Positions 8,514 through 15,406 are shown, counted from the first letter of the stretch. The stretch is DNA of 64,000 nucleotides from Argonema galeatum A003/A1 (GCF_023333595.1 NZ_JAIQZM010000025.1:18987-82986), one strand, 5' to 3'. Notes: generated by a model not told the origin, from the sequence alone. Translations and numbers: made by a program.

Positions 8514-9485
8514 ATGTCCCATGCTCCCTCGAACGACGATGGTTATCCAGAAAGGTTAAGCCAGGAACCGCTTAAACAAAGTCGCATTATCAGCAAGGTA
8601 CTGACTCCTGCTGTGCGATTGTGGCTGCGATCGCAAGTAGAGCAAGTGGAAGACCTCCAGATAAACATCCAGGCGGGAGATCGTCTTCTCCTCACCGGCC
8701 ATATTCCCAAGGTATCCCTCTCGGCTCGCCGCGCCGTCTATCAAGGGTTGTATGTCCGACAAATTCAGTTGGTCGCAGAAACTATCCGAATTAATCTCGG
8801 CCAGGTTTTAAAAGGTAAGTCGCTGCGTTTGCTAGAACCTGTTCCGGTTACAGGGGAGCTGTTGGTGGAAGAAGTAGACCTCAATGCTTCTCTCAAAGGA
8901 ACTTTGCTACCTAATGCCTTGACTGAGTTTTTGATGACCCTGCTGAAAGCGGGTGGCTGCCAGAATCCTACCGAACTTCTTCAAAATCGGCACATTACCT
9001 GGGAGGAGATTGCGATCGATTCTGGAAAAATCAAACTGAGCGGCACTATCATATCGTTTCCGGTTGTGTCTGAATCATTATGGCCGCAGAGGGGCAGAGG
9101 GGCAGAGGGGCTCTTGAGCAGAGGGGCAGAGGGGCAGAGGGGCAGAGGGGCTCTTGAGCAGAGGGGCAGAGGGGCTCTTGAGCAGAGGGGCAGAGGGGCA
9201 GAGGGGCAGAATCTTCCCCTAGCCCCTAGTCCGTCTTTCTCTAGCCCCTTACTCAGTTCTGACCAAAATGCCTACTCTAGAATAGCGATTTGCACTGGTG
9301 TAGAGCTAGCTAGCTGCCATGAATTGCGATTTATCGATCCCCAGATTGAGGTCGATCTCGATCTAAATTTTCCTTCTTTAGATACTTTCCAGCTGGACTT
9401 AGGCCCAGAAGTCGATCTTCAGCAACTAACGTTAAGTCCAGGCCAACTCTTTTGTCGCGGTGGCATTTTGGTCAGAACTGATTAA
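8514..9485 (+). CDS. DUF2993-type protein with in-frame low-complexity insert
   Basis: This 323-residue protein resembles cyanobacterial LmeA/DUF2993-family proteins: SRIISKVLTPAVRLWLRSQVEQVEDLQINI at the start, then repeated beta-strand segments (LLLTGHIPKVSLSARRAVYQGLYV, VELASCHELRFIDPQIEVDLDL). No signal peptide is visible. Residues about 191-232 are not family sequence: they are a run of GRGAEGQ and RGALEQ units encoded by a GC-rich tandem repeat (9086-9210) that keeps frame. Without the insert the protein would be about 280 residues. In actinobacteria this family includes the mannosyltransferase-associated lipoprotein LmeA; the cyanobacterial role is unknown. Confidence 0.8.
   Translation: MSHAPSNDDGYPERLSQEPLKQSRIISKVLTPAVRLWLRSQVEQVEDLQINIQAGDRLLLTGHIPKVSLSARRAVYQGLYVRQIQLVAETIRINLGQVLKGKSLRLLEPVPVTGELLVEEVDLNASLKGTLLPNALTEFLMTLLKAGGCQNPTELLQNRHITWEEIAIDSGKIKLSGTIISFPVVSESLWPQRGRGAEGLLSRGAEGQRGRGALEQRGRGALEQRGRGAEGQNLPLAPSPSFSSPLLSSDQNAYSRIAICTGVELASCHELRFIDPQIEVDLDLNFPSLDTFQLDLGPEVDLQQLTLSPGQLFCRGGILVRTD
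9086..9210. repeat. Intragenic minisatellite (CAGAGGGG family)
   Basis: Units of GCAGAGGG alternate with a CTCTTGAGCA spacer; the compound unit GGGGCTCTTGAGCAGAGG occurs three times. The total length keeps the host gene open. The same GC-rich motif in inverted form and mixed with CTAGGGG repeats fills 9486-9600 just after the stop codon, so one repeat family has spread on both sides of the gene end. Confidence 0.9.
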
Positions 9486-9600
9486 GGGCCTAGGGGCTAG
9501 GGGCTAGGGGCTAGGGAAGAGGGGCAAATCTTCCCTAGCCCCTAGCCCCTCTGCTCCTCTGCTCCTCTGCCCCTCTGCCTCTAGCCCCTAGCCCCTCTGC
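9486..9600. repeat. CTAGGGG/CCCCTAG low-complexity inverted repeat
   Basis: The stretch reads GGGGCTA several times, then its complement TAGCCCC, interspersed with CTGCTCC and CTGCCCC. It can fold into a strong hairpin between the converging DUF2993 gene and cdsA. It may serve as a shared terminator, but the composition marks it as expanded simple repeat. Confidence 0.8.
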
Positions 9601-9601
9601 C

Positions 9602-10474
9602 TTACCCTCTGTGTAGCAGCGGTAAGAGTAAAGTCACAAAGTAGTAAACGAGGGGTGCGGTAAAAACATAGCTGTCAGCGCGGTCTAAAATGCCACCGTG
9701 ACCGGGGATAAGTTGCCCGGAGTCTTTGACACCAGCATCTCGCTTCATCATCGATTCGGTGAGGTCTCCCAGGAGACTGGCGATGCCAATTAGCAGACCC
9801 AAGGCAACGCCGGTGAGAGGCCAACCAGGCCAATTTAGATACCAAGCTCCGGCTACACCTACGGCTACGCTGGCACTGACTCCAAAAGCTGCTCCTTCTA
9901 CTGTTTTTTTGGGGCTGATGTCGGAAAGGCGAGTTTTACCGAAAAATTTGCCAATAATGTAAGCTCCAATATCAGCTGCCCAGATGCAGACGAAAGCCAG
10001 CAACGTGAGTGTAAGACCTTGGGGCAGCGCTTGCAGATTTGTCCAAGTTTCAGGCCAGTAACCTCCTAAAGGTAAGTTGCTGGTTTGGGTACTTTCTAGA
10101 GATCGCAATCTTACCCAATAGCTAGGCAAATAGCCGCCATAAAACAGCCCCAAAATTGAGGTGGAAATATCGGCTATGGAGGCAAATTTCGGCTGAAACA
10201 GGAGATAGAAACAAATAAACGTCCCCGCTACTGGAAATACTGCGTCAGCTAGATCCGAGGAAACTGTAGCTACCACTAACAAGATCTGGCTAACAACTAG
10301 AGTTGTTTTCCCAGCCGGTTCAATTCCCTTGGCTCGCGCCAGCTGAAAATATTCCAACTGACCAAGATAGATAATAATGCCAAAACAGAGGGTGAAGTAC
10401 CACCCTCCCAAGAGAGTCATCCCCAAAGCAAGGATAATTGCAACAATTCCGCTAAGTATACGAGGCCAAGGCAT
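9602..10474 (-). CDS. cdsA: Phosphatidate cytidylyltransferase
   Basis: This 290-residue integral membrane enzyme makes CDP-diacylglycerol from phosphatidic acid and CTP, the branch point for phosphatidylglycerol synthesis. Multiple hydrophobic segments are visible from residue 8 onwards (ILSGIVAIILALGMTLLGGW and others). The signature region near the C-terminus is intact: GDLTESMMKRDAGVKDSG followed by PGHGGILDRADS, giving the K-R-x4-K-D and HGG-x-x-DR metal and CTP-binding residues. SDISPKKTVEG is a second conserved block. Length is typical. It lies upstream of a repeat-rich intergene and 65 bp downstream of cbiT on the same strand. Confidence 0.96.
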   Translation of the reverse strand: MPWPRILSGIVAIILALGMTLLGGWYFTLCFGIIIYLGQLEYFQLARAKGIEPAGKTTLVVSQILLVVATVSSDLADAVFPVAGTFICFYLLFQPKFASIADISTSILGLFYGGYLPSYWVRLRSLESTQTSNLPLGGYWPETWTNLQALPQGLTLTLLAFVCIWAADIGAYIIGKFFGKTRLSDISPKKTVEGAAFGVSASVAVGVAGAWYLNWPGWPLTGVALGLLIGIASLLGDLTESMMKRDAGVKDSGQLIPGHGGILDRADSYVFTAPLVYYFVTLLLPLLHRG

Positions 10475-10539
10475 GAGGCAATTTTGGATTTTAGATTTTA
10501 GATTGAATAGAAAATCTAAGATCTAACTATATATTTGAT

Positions 10540-11142
10540 TCAGTTTAGCTTTTCGCCACTGAGGATAAAAACGGGGCTGACAGCTGCAAAGGTTTGATGA
10601 GTGCCTCGCGTTTCCAGACGGTTGACGGCGGACTGTACGACTTCAATATTCCGAACTTGCAACTGGGAAAAGCTTTCGGAGATGGCGTAAAGACTCTCTA
10701 GATTGCTAGCGGTGGCGACTATTCTACCAGAGGGTTGCAAGTAGTGCCAGACTTCTTTAAGAATTTCTTTGATGGGGCGTCCCCCTTCGATGCAAACGCG
10801 ATCGGGTGTTTGGGATAAATCTTTGAGACACTCCGGGGCGCTACCTTCGATGATTTCCACATTGCGGACATCAAAGCGATCGCAATTGCGGCGGATCAGA
10901 CTTGCCACTTCCTCATCCCGTTCCACCGCGATTATCTTGCCTTTGGGGCAGAGCAAGCCAGCTTCCACAGGGATGGTGCCCGTGCCTGCTCCAATATCCC
11001 ACAAAACTGTGTCTGGCAACAATCGCAAATGGGAAATCAACAGCAGTCGGACTTCGCGCTTGCTGAGGGGAATACCGGGCAATCGATCGAACAGCTCGTC
11101 GGGGATGCCGGGAGTAATGTAGGGCCAAAGTTGGGAAGACAT
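10540..11142 (-). CDS. cbiT: Cobalt-precorrin C15-methyltransferase/decarboxylase subunit CbiT
   Basis: This SAM-dependent methyltransferase-fold protein of the cobalamin pathway acts in the precorrin-6Y/8 step (C15 methylation and acetate decarboxylation). Recognisable CbiT features are the opening ITPGIPDELFDRLPGIPLSKREVR, the SAM-binding WDIGAGTGTIPVE, and VERDEE. I chose the ATG at 11140-11142 (200 residues, MSSQLWPY) because AAGGA precedes it by a suitable gap; an upstream in-frame ATG at 11184 would add 14 residues without family support. The methyltransferase partner CbiE is not seen beside it. Confidence 0.9.
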   Translation of the reverse strand: MSSQLWPYITPGIPDELFDRLPGIPLSKREVRLLLISHLRLLPDTVLWDIGAGTGTIPVEAGLLCPKGKIIAVERDEEVASLIRRNCDRFDVRNVEIIEGSAPECLKDLSQTPDRVCIEGGRPIKEILKEVWHYLQPSGRIVATASNLESLYAISESFSQLQVRNIEVVQSAVNRLETRGTHQTFAAVSPVFILSGEKLN

Positions 11143-11373
11143 AGAAATCCTTGAGAGGAGCGTACTGGGCATAATGCCCGACACAACCCCACTTTAGCAA
11201 TGTCTGGTCAAATCCCCCTCTTTCGCTTGGACAATCTCAACTTTGCTGTACATTACGTCCGATCGCATTACAGTCAACTTTGATAATATTCTTGTGGGAT
11301 GGGCATCCTGCCCGTCCCGAAGTACAATTTAGATGCGCGACAGCTTATTTTGCAGATTTTCTAACAGTTTAAT

Positions 11374-11513
11374 GTGGCAGGGCAGGAATTGAACCTGCAG
11401 GGGCTTTCGCCCGAAGGATTTTGACTCCTTTGCGGTCTACCGATAACCCTCAATTCTGCGGCCTGTAAGGGCAAGGAACGAATAAAGGGATTGTTTATTT
11501 CGCCACCCGCCAC
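11374..11513 (-). ncRNA. tRNA-Leu-like RNA carrying the Y-like module (candidate Y RNA, 3' of rsr)
   Basis: On the minus strand the ends pair as GUGGCGGG with CCUGCCAC. There is a canonical T arm (GCAGG-UUCAAUU-CCUGC), a class II variable arm (GGGC-GAAA-GCCC) and a full anticodon arm, AAGGA-GUCAAAA-UCCUU, with Leu anticodon CAA. The D-loop is interrupted after UGGCGAAAU by an insert of about 55 nt that resumes at GGUAGACCGC. The insert contains the module shared by three neighbouring RNAs, here UUGCCC...AGGCCG, then GAAUUGAGGGUUAUC. The RNA lies 64 bp downstream of rsr on the same strand. I read it as a tRNA-mimicking Y RNA; a real tRNA-Leu(CAA) with an unusual small intron is the alternative. 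Confidence 0.75.
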
Positions 11514-11577
11514 AAGATTAAAAAGATTTAGCTGCGGTGAGAAAACCAGGGTTGGTGGTTTTCTCACCGCAAGCCAA

Positions 11578-13182
11578 TTATAGCTCATCCGTTGCTAGCA
11601 TTTGGATGACGCGAGGTGTACCCGGATCGAACCCACTCATATCCCAAGAAAGGGGATCTTTCGGATCTACCAAAGTGATTTGGTAAGGCGCAAGCGTAAC
11701 ATATACCGCTTTGATATCTGGATTTATCTTTTGGCGATATTCAGCTAATGCTTGACTGGGATGTTTAGAACCAGCCCAACTTTCCGAATCAGTCCAAAAA
11801 CAGACAACATCTGCTTTGAAGTTATTTTTAATCATCCAGCGGTAAGCAACAGAAGCATCAGTTCCGCCAAAGTTTTGGTTGCTAGCTTTAGCAATAGCAG
11901 AACTAAAACTATCTTTGGCAGTAATACCCAAATCGCGGAACTCAGTAGAAAAACCGCGAATCATGTAATTTTTCTCAGCCTTAGCTGTTACTAATGCCAT
12001 TGTTGTCGCTATTTCACAACAGCTAAGTCCCACCGAATCCACAACAGCGGCAGACATAGAACCAGAAATGTCTACCGCGTGCATGAACACTTTGCCCGTG
12101 GGTTCTACCACATCAAAAGATAGTTCAACTGCTTTTTCTAAGATGTCCGCAATTCGGGAAACTGGTTGCCAAGTTTTTTGGCTACGTCCCAATTTTCCAC
12201 CAGATTGATAAGTTTTGAGTGCTTTCAAAACATCAATGGGATGGATGCGACCTTTACGCAGATGTTCTTTGTTATTCAGAACTGCTTCAACTCTTTCCAA
12301 ATTGGCTTTTTCATCGGCTTTCAGGACACCCAATTCGGTTAGCGAACCCAGGTTACGCAGCATTGCTCCGATCGGCATTTCGTTAAACAGCAGTTGCCAA
12401 GCTTGCTTATCCATTTTGCCCACAGGTGCAGCCATTTCGTGAGTCAAACGACCTTTGAGAATAGCTTCTGGTGTTAGCGCTGGATTTCGCTTTAACCATT
12501 CGTACCACCAAATTTGAGCCAGCGCACTTGAAGGTATTTCTGTTGGTAATTCTTCCCAACCTTTAACTACCCATTCAAACAGTTGTCGATGGTCTTCGGT
12601 TGGCGGCTTAACGTGGAACAAGCGCAAAGAATCTCGATGGGAAAAACCTTGACGCTGCTGATATTTCAAAAGTTGATAAGCCAATCCTTTGACATCTTCG
12701 CGGGATAGCCAATTTTTACCGACTTCGCGAATAACTTTGCCAAATCCGCGCAGAGATTTGGTATAATTCAGCCACTCGTAAAAATGACTGCCTGTGCGGA
12801 TAACTTGTGGGAAGATTTCTTGAAATGCTTTTTTTGCTTCTGGTGCTTCTCCTGTTGATAACAAGACTAGGGCAAAAATGGGAGCGCTGTTGTTGATTGA
12901 ACGTCCATCGCTGGCGTAGAGAATTTCTTCTGCTACTTTGGTGGGGTTTTGTGCGATCGCTTCCTTTAAAACTTCTACAAAATCATTTGTCAACTCTTGC
13001 TTTCCGGCATAATATGTGCTTTTCGCAGTACCGATTAACAGACAGCGACGCAGCATTTTCCAAATGCCAGCATCGAACATAAACCCACCTGAACGGCCCT
13101 GAATCATTTCTGCTTCGCGTCCGGGGATAGGTTGAGTTTGTGGTGTTTCTGTGTTTTTTTGAGTGAAAAATTTATAATTCAT
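11578..13182 (-). CDS. rsr: Ro60/Rsr homologue, TROVE and vWA domain protein
   Basis: This 534-residue protein is the bacterial orthologue of the Ro60 autoantigen, a ring of HEAT repeats that binds Y RNAs and misfolded RNA ends. The N-terminal TROVE module spans about 15-350, with the typical GRIHPIDVLKALKTY near its end. The von Willebrand A domain follows with a MIDAS motif, DISGS, at about 371-375, and TDSESW later. I chose ATG at 13180-13182 (MNYKFFTQKN) because an earlier in-frame start would place coding sequence inside the upstream tRNA-like RNA; GAGAGA precedes this ATG. In other bacteria Rsr works with PNPase and Y RNA in RNA decay and stress survival. Four candidate Y RNAs flank it on the same strand. 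Confidence 0.95.
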   Translation of the reverse strand: MNYKFFTQKNTETPQTQPIPGREAEMIQGRSGGFMFDAGIWKMLRRCLLIGTAKSTYYAGKQELTNDFVEVLKEAIAQNPTKVAEEILYASDGRSINNSAPIFALVLLSTGEAPEAKKAFQEIFPQVIRTGSHFYEWLNYTKSLRGFGKVIREVGKNWLSREDVKGLAYQLLKYQQRQGFSHRDSLRLFHVKPPTEDHRQLFEWVVKGWEELPTEIPSSALAQIWWYEWLKRNPALTPEAILKGRLTHEMAAPVGKMDKQAWQLLFNEMPIGAMLRNLGSLTELGVLKADEKANLERVEAVLNNKEHLRKGRIHPIDVLKALKTYQSGGKLGRSQKTWQPVSRIADILEKAVELSFDVVEPTGKVFMHAVDISGSMSAAVVDSVGLSCCEIATTMALVTAKAEKNYMIRGFSTEFRDLGITAKDSFSSAIAKASNQNFGGTDASVAYRWMIKNNFKADVVCFWTDSESWAGSKHPSQALAEYRQKINPDIKAVYVTLAPYQITLVDPKDPLSWDMSGFDPGTPRVIQMLATDEL

Positions 13183-13193
13183 TCTTTTATCTC

Positions 13194-13210
13194 TCGGCCT
13201 TTTCAGGCAA
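13194..13210 (-). promoter_or_regulatory. Y-module hairpin in the rsr leader (candidate autoregulatory site)
   Basis: The rsr mRNA leader contains UUGCCUGAAAAGGCCGA, the apical hairpin (GCCU-GAAA-AGGC) plus CGA found in the neighbouring tRNA-like RNA at 13220-13358. It ends a dozen bases before the start codon and runs straight into the GAGAGA likely to be the ribosome-binding site. If Rsr recognises this hairpin in the Y-like RNAs it could also bind here and block its own translation. That role is inference; the sequence identity is observed. Confidence 0.55.
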
Positions 13211-13219
13211 ATAAAAAAC

Positions 13220-13358
13220 GGGCGGAACAGGACTTGAACCTGCAACAGATGGATTGACGATAACCCTCAATTACTTCGGCCTTTTCAGGCAAGGTGGTGA
13301 ATCGAGGACTACTGGTGATTAACCAGCCCATTGCTCTACCAAATTGAGCTATCCGCCA
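13220..13358 (-). ncRNA. tRNA-like RNA with Y-like module in the anticodon loop (candidate Y RNA)
   Basis: On the minus strand: acceptor GGCGGA/UCCGCC, D arm GCUC-AAUUUGGUA-GAGC, T arm GCAGG-UUCAAGU-CCUGU. The anticodon stem AUGGG/UCCAU is split by an insert of about 65 nt in its loop. The insert carries UCCUCGAUUC, then the hairpin UUGCCUGAAAAGGCCGA, then UAAUUGAGGGUUAUC. Depending on the joining point, the loop would give anticodon GGU (Thr) or GUC (Asp). It is encoded directly upstream of rsr and 13 bp from the next such RNA. The intact helices with a shared foreign module favour a tRNA-mimicking Y RNA over a decayed tRNA. Confidence 0.75.
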
Positions 13359-13371
13359 TGATGAATTTTAG

Positions 13372-13500
13372 GTGGCAGGGCAGGATTTGAACCTGCGTCT
13401 TCCGCGTGATAGGCGATAACCCTCAAATCGTCGGCATTTTCAGGCAAGGTTGTGAATTAAGGATGTTTTTGGTGTTCTAGGCCGCTAAACTACCTGCCAC
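13372..13500 (-). ncRNA. tRNA-like RNA with Y-like module (candidate Y RNA)
   Basis: Ends pair perfectly as GUGGCAGG/CCUGCCAC. D arm GUUU-AGCGGCCUA-GAAC and T arm GCAGG-UUCAAAU-CCUGC are canonical. Between ACC (after the D arm) and GCCUAUCACGCGG lies the module UCCUUAAUUC, UUGCCUGAAAAUGCCGA, GAUUUGAGGGUUAUC. Rejoining the flanks gives a short CCGC/GCGG stem with loop CUAUCAC, which is tRNA-Asp-like except for A at anticodon position 34. It sits between two similar RNAs and upstream of rsr. The AGGC hairpin arm is changed to AUGC here, weakening one pair. Confidence 0.72.
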
Positions 13501-13502
13501 AA

Positions 13503-13550
13503 GAAAAGTCAAAAGTCAAAAGTCAAAAGTCAAAAGTCAAAAGTCAAAAG
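13503..13550. repeat. 7-bp tandem repeat (AAAAGTC)n
   Basis: Six to seven copies of AAAAGTC separate two of the tRNA-like RNAs. The same heptamer array occurs at 18655-18690 and, shorter, near 32760. It is a common cyanobacterial simple repeat and prone to slippage. Confidence 0.85.
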
Positions 13551-13639
13551 AAAAAAATTATTTTGCTTTCTCTTTTTGGCGATACTGGTTCTTTTAGAAT
13601 CTTTATGCAAAAGTTCATTCAATCAGTTTTGGAATTGGT

Positions 13640-13792
13640 GTAGCGGAACGGGATTTGAACCCGTATACCCGGACGGTGGAGCAGTTTCCTTCTAAGATAA
13701 CCCTCAATTCATCGGCCTTTGCAGGCAAGAAGGCGAACTAAGGAAAATTTTTATGCTCCGGTGGACGCTCTGCCATTTGAGCTATCCGCTAC
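13640..13792 (-). ncRNA. tRNA-like RNA with Y-like module, first of the cluster (candidate Y RNA)
   Basis: On the minus strand the ends form GUAGCGGA/UCCGCUAC, immediately followed by encoded ACCA. D arm GCUC-AAAUGGCA-GAGC and T arm ACGGG-UUCAAAU-CCCGU are clear. The centre does not give a normal anticodon arm: GGAGCA pairs with UGCUCC and UUUCCUU with AAGGAAA around the module. The module reads CCUUAGUUC, UUGCCUGCAAAGGCCGA, GAAUUGAGGGUUAUC; its flanks form a 9-bp helix with G-U pairs. It starts 51 bp after the cca stop codon. The absence of a credible anticodon argues against a functional tRNA and for a Y RNA that mimics one. Confidence 0.78.
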
Positions 13793-13843
13793 AACAAGGG
13801 TTAACTCCTTTGGAATATCACTTGTATTATTACTGTAGTACGT

Positions 13844-15406
13844 TTATTGTTGGGTGTCAAGTAGTTGGGAAGCAAAATTTATGGCTTCTGCTGGAGTGGA
13901 GATTTTCCCCTCGATCCGCGCTATCTGAACTGCGGTGAGGAGTTGACCGATTTTGGGACTAGGTTTAAGGTTGAGTGCTTGGATCAAATCGTTTCCAGTG
14001 ACTAGCGGTGTGGGGTGGGCAACTTGATCTGAGGGGGTGAGATAGCGATCGCACAACGCTGCAATTCCATCCACTTTAGTTCCACCAGCAACAGCTACCA
14101 ATACTAATGCGGGGAAGACTACTCCCACTTCCCGAAACATGAAGTACTGTTCTCGTACAGACATCGGGGCCGATCGCAATTGAGGTAAAAATTTGAGAAT
14201 TGTATTAACAGCGCGAATTTCAGGAACGCTGTACTTCATCTCCTTGAGAAAATCCTCAACGGAGGAGTTTTCGATCCGAATTCCAGCACGAGTGTAGTTC
14301 AAGCTGATTACCGGGATAAACCTCACCCCCCTACCCCCCTCTCCGATGTCGGAGAGGGGGGAGAAATGCGCCCCTCTCCGTGGCGGGGAGGGGTTGGGGG
14401 TGGGGTTTTCTTCTGTGGCGTTAAACTCTTGGCCGTTTTGCGCCCCTCTCCGTGGCGGGGAGGGGTTGGGGGTGGGGTTTTCTTCTGTGGCGTTAAAGTC
14501 TTCGCTGACTTTTAACTCATCAATTCCTGAAAGCCAAGTTTCTGGAATTAGGAAACTGGCAAGTTTTGCGATCGCAATCCAAGTACGTTTTGAGTCTGCT
14601 GCTAACCCCAAAACTCCAGAAGACAGTTCCACCCCAAACTGAGGCCAAATTTGGGCCAGCTTTCCACTAACGCGATCGATTTCCGCCACTAACGCCAAAT
14701 TTGCTGCTGTTACATCATCGTGCAAAATCCACCGCAGTATCCCATCTGACCAAGCGGCGTTTAGCCAGGGAGTTCCTTGAGGACTGCTGAGGAGATAGCC
14801 TAATTCTACTCGCACTCGTTCGGCGGCAATTTGAGCGAGTAAAGGTGCTAATTGGCGAATTGCCGATCGAGTTTCCTCCTCAATAACAAAACCCAATTGA
14901 CCAGCTTGACGGTAAGCTCGTAATAGCCGCAAGGGGTCGTCTTCGAGATTTGCAGGCGATACCATACGCATGATGCCCTGCTGTAGGTCAGAAGTGCCTT
15001 GTAGGGGATCTATGAATTCGGCTGTGCGGGGATTGTAAGCGATCGCATTCACAGTAAAATCGCGCCGATGCAAATCTGTTTGGAGACTATCGCCTTCCTG
15101 TTCGGCAAAATCAGCGGTTGCATCTTTGAATACCACTCTGGCAATCTTTCGTTGAGGATCGAGTACAACAAACCCAGCTTTGTAGTGATATGCGATCGTA
15201 CTAGCTGTCTCTACTGCACCAATTGGCACCACAAAATCCAAATCCAGATACTCCCGCCGTCTTAAGAGTAGAGCATCTCGCACCGCACCGCCTACCATAT
15301 AAGCAGGCACAGGCAACCATTCCAAGTCAAACGGCCAACTTTCCGGAGATAGGATAGAATCTTTCTTATTTTCTTCCTTCGCGTCCTTTGTGTCTTCGTG
15401 GTTCAT
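13844..15406 (-). CDS. cca: CCA tRNA nucleotidyltransferase (class II), with repeat insert
   Basis: This 520-residue enzyme adds or repairs the CCA 3' end of tRNAs. N-terminal class II nucleotidyltransferase motifs are present: VGGAVRDALL, the catalytic DLDF carboxylates, RRDFTVNAIAYNP and EDDPLRLLRAYR for template-like nucleotide selection. Residues about 304-361 are foreign: two copies of a 24-codon in-frame unit including ENPTPNPSPPRRGA, encoded by direct repeats at 14368-14425 and 14440-14497. The C-terminal tail (about 400-520) resumes family sequence. The first residues (MNHEDTKDAKEE) look like recruited intergenic repeat. It is directly upstream of the tRNA-like RNA cluster on the same strand. 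Whether it adds CCA or only A (cyanobacteria may split the activity) is undecided. Confidence 0.93.
   Translation of the reverse strand: MNHEDTKDAKEENKKDSILSPESWPFDLEWLPVPAYMVGGAVRDALLLRRREYLDLDFVVPIGAVETASTIAYHYKAGFVVLDPQRKIARVVFKDATADFAEQEGDSLQTDLHRRDFTVNAIAYNPRTAEFIDPLQGTSDLQQGIMRMVSPANLEDDPLRLLRAYRQAGQLGFVIEEETRSAIRQLAPLLAQIAAERVRVELGYLLSSPQGTPWLNAAWSDGILRWILHDDVTAANLALVAEIDRVSGKLAQIWPQFGVELSSGVLGLAADSKRTWIAIAKLASFLIPETWLSGIDELKVSEDFNATEENPTPNPSPPRRGAQNGQEFNATEENPTPNPSPPRRGAHFSPLSDIGEGGRGVRFIPVISLNYTRAGIRIENSSVEDFLKEMKYSVPEIRAVNTILKFLPQLRSAPMSVREQYFMFREVGVVFPALVLVAVAGGTKVDGIAALCDRYLTPSDQVAHPTPLVTGNDLIQALNLKPSPKIGQLLTAVQIARIEGKISTPAEAINFASQLLDTQQ
14368..14497. repeat. Direct 58-bp repeats (72-bp period) inside cca
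   Basis: Two near-identical units beginning GCGCCCCTCTCCGTGGCGGG and ending GCGTTAAA lie in tandem, preceded at 14323-14367 by a related palindromic piece (CTCTCCGATGTCGGAGAG). The period is a multiple of three, so the cca frame survives. Confidence 0.9.

Noticed and set aside
9086..9210. CRISPR array
   Set aside because: Units are short, contiguous and without unique spacers; it is a coding minisatellite. The same applies to 50815-51050 and 63889-64000.
13183..13245. Longer rsr start at 13245
   Set aside because: It would place 21 codons inside the tRNA-like RNA and the leader hairpin; the ATG at 13182 has a purine-rich site before it.
11374..13792. Group I introns in tRNA genes
   Set aside because: Inserts are only about 55-70 nt; group I introns need about 200 nt and P3-P8 elements that are absent. 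The insertion sites also differ between the RNAs while the module stays the same.
13220..13792. Ordinary tRNA array (Asp/Thr/Leu-type)
   Set aside because: Arms are tRNA-like but three of the four RNAs lack an intact anticodon loop, and all share a covarying foreign module beside rsr.
14346..14642. 98-residue plus-strand frame with repeated CAPLRGGEGLGVGF
   Set aside because: It is the antisense shadow of the repeat insert in cca.
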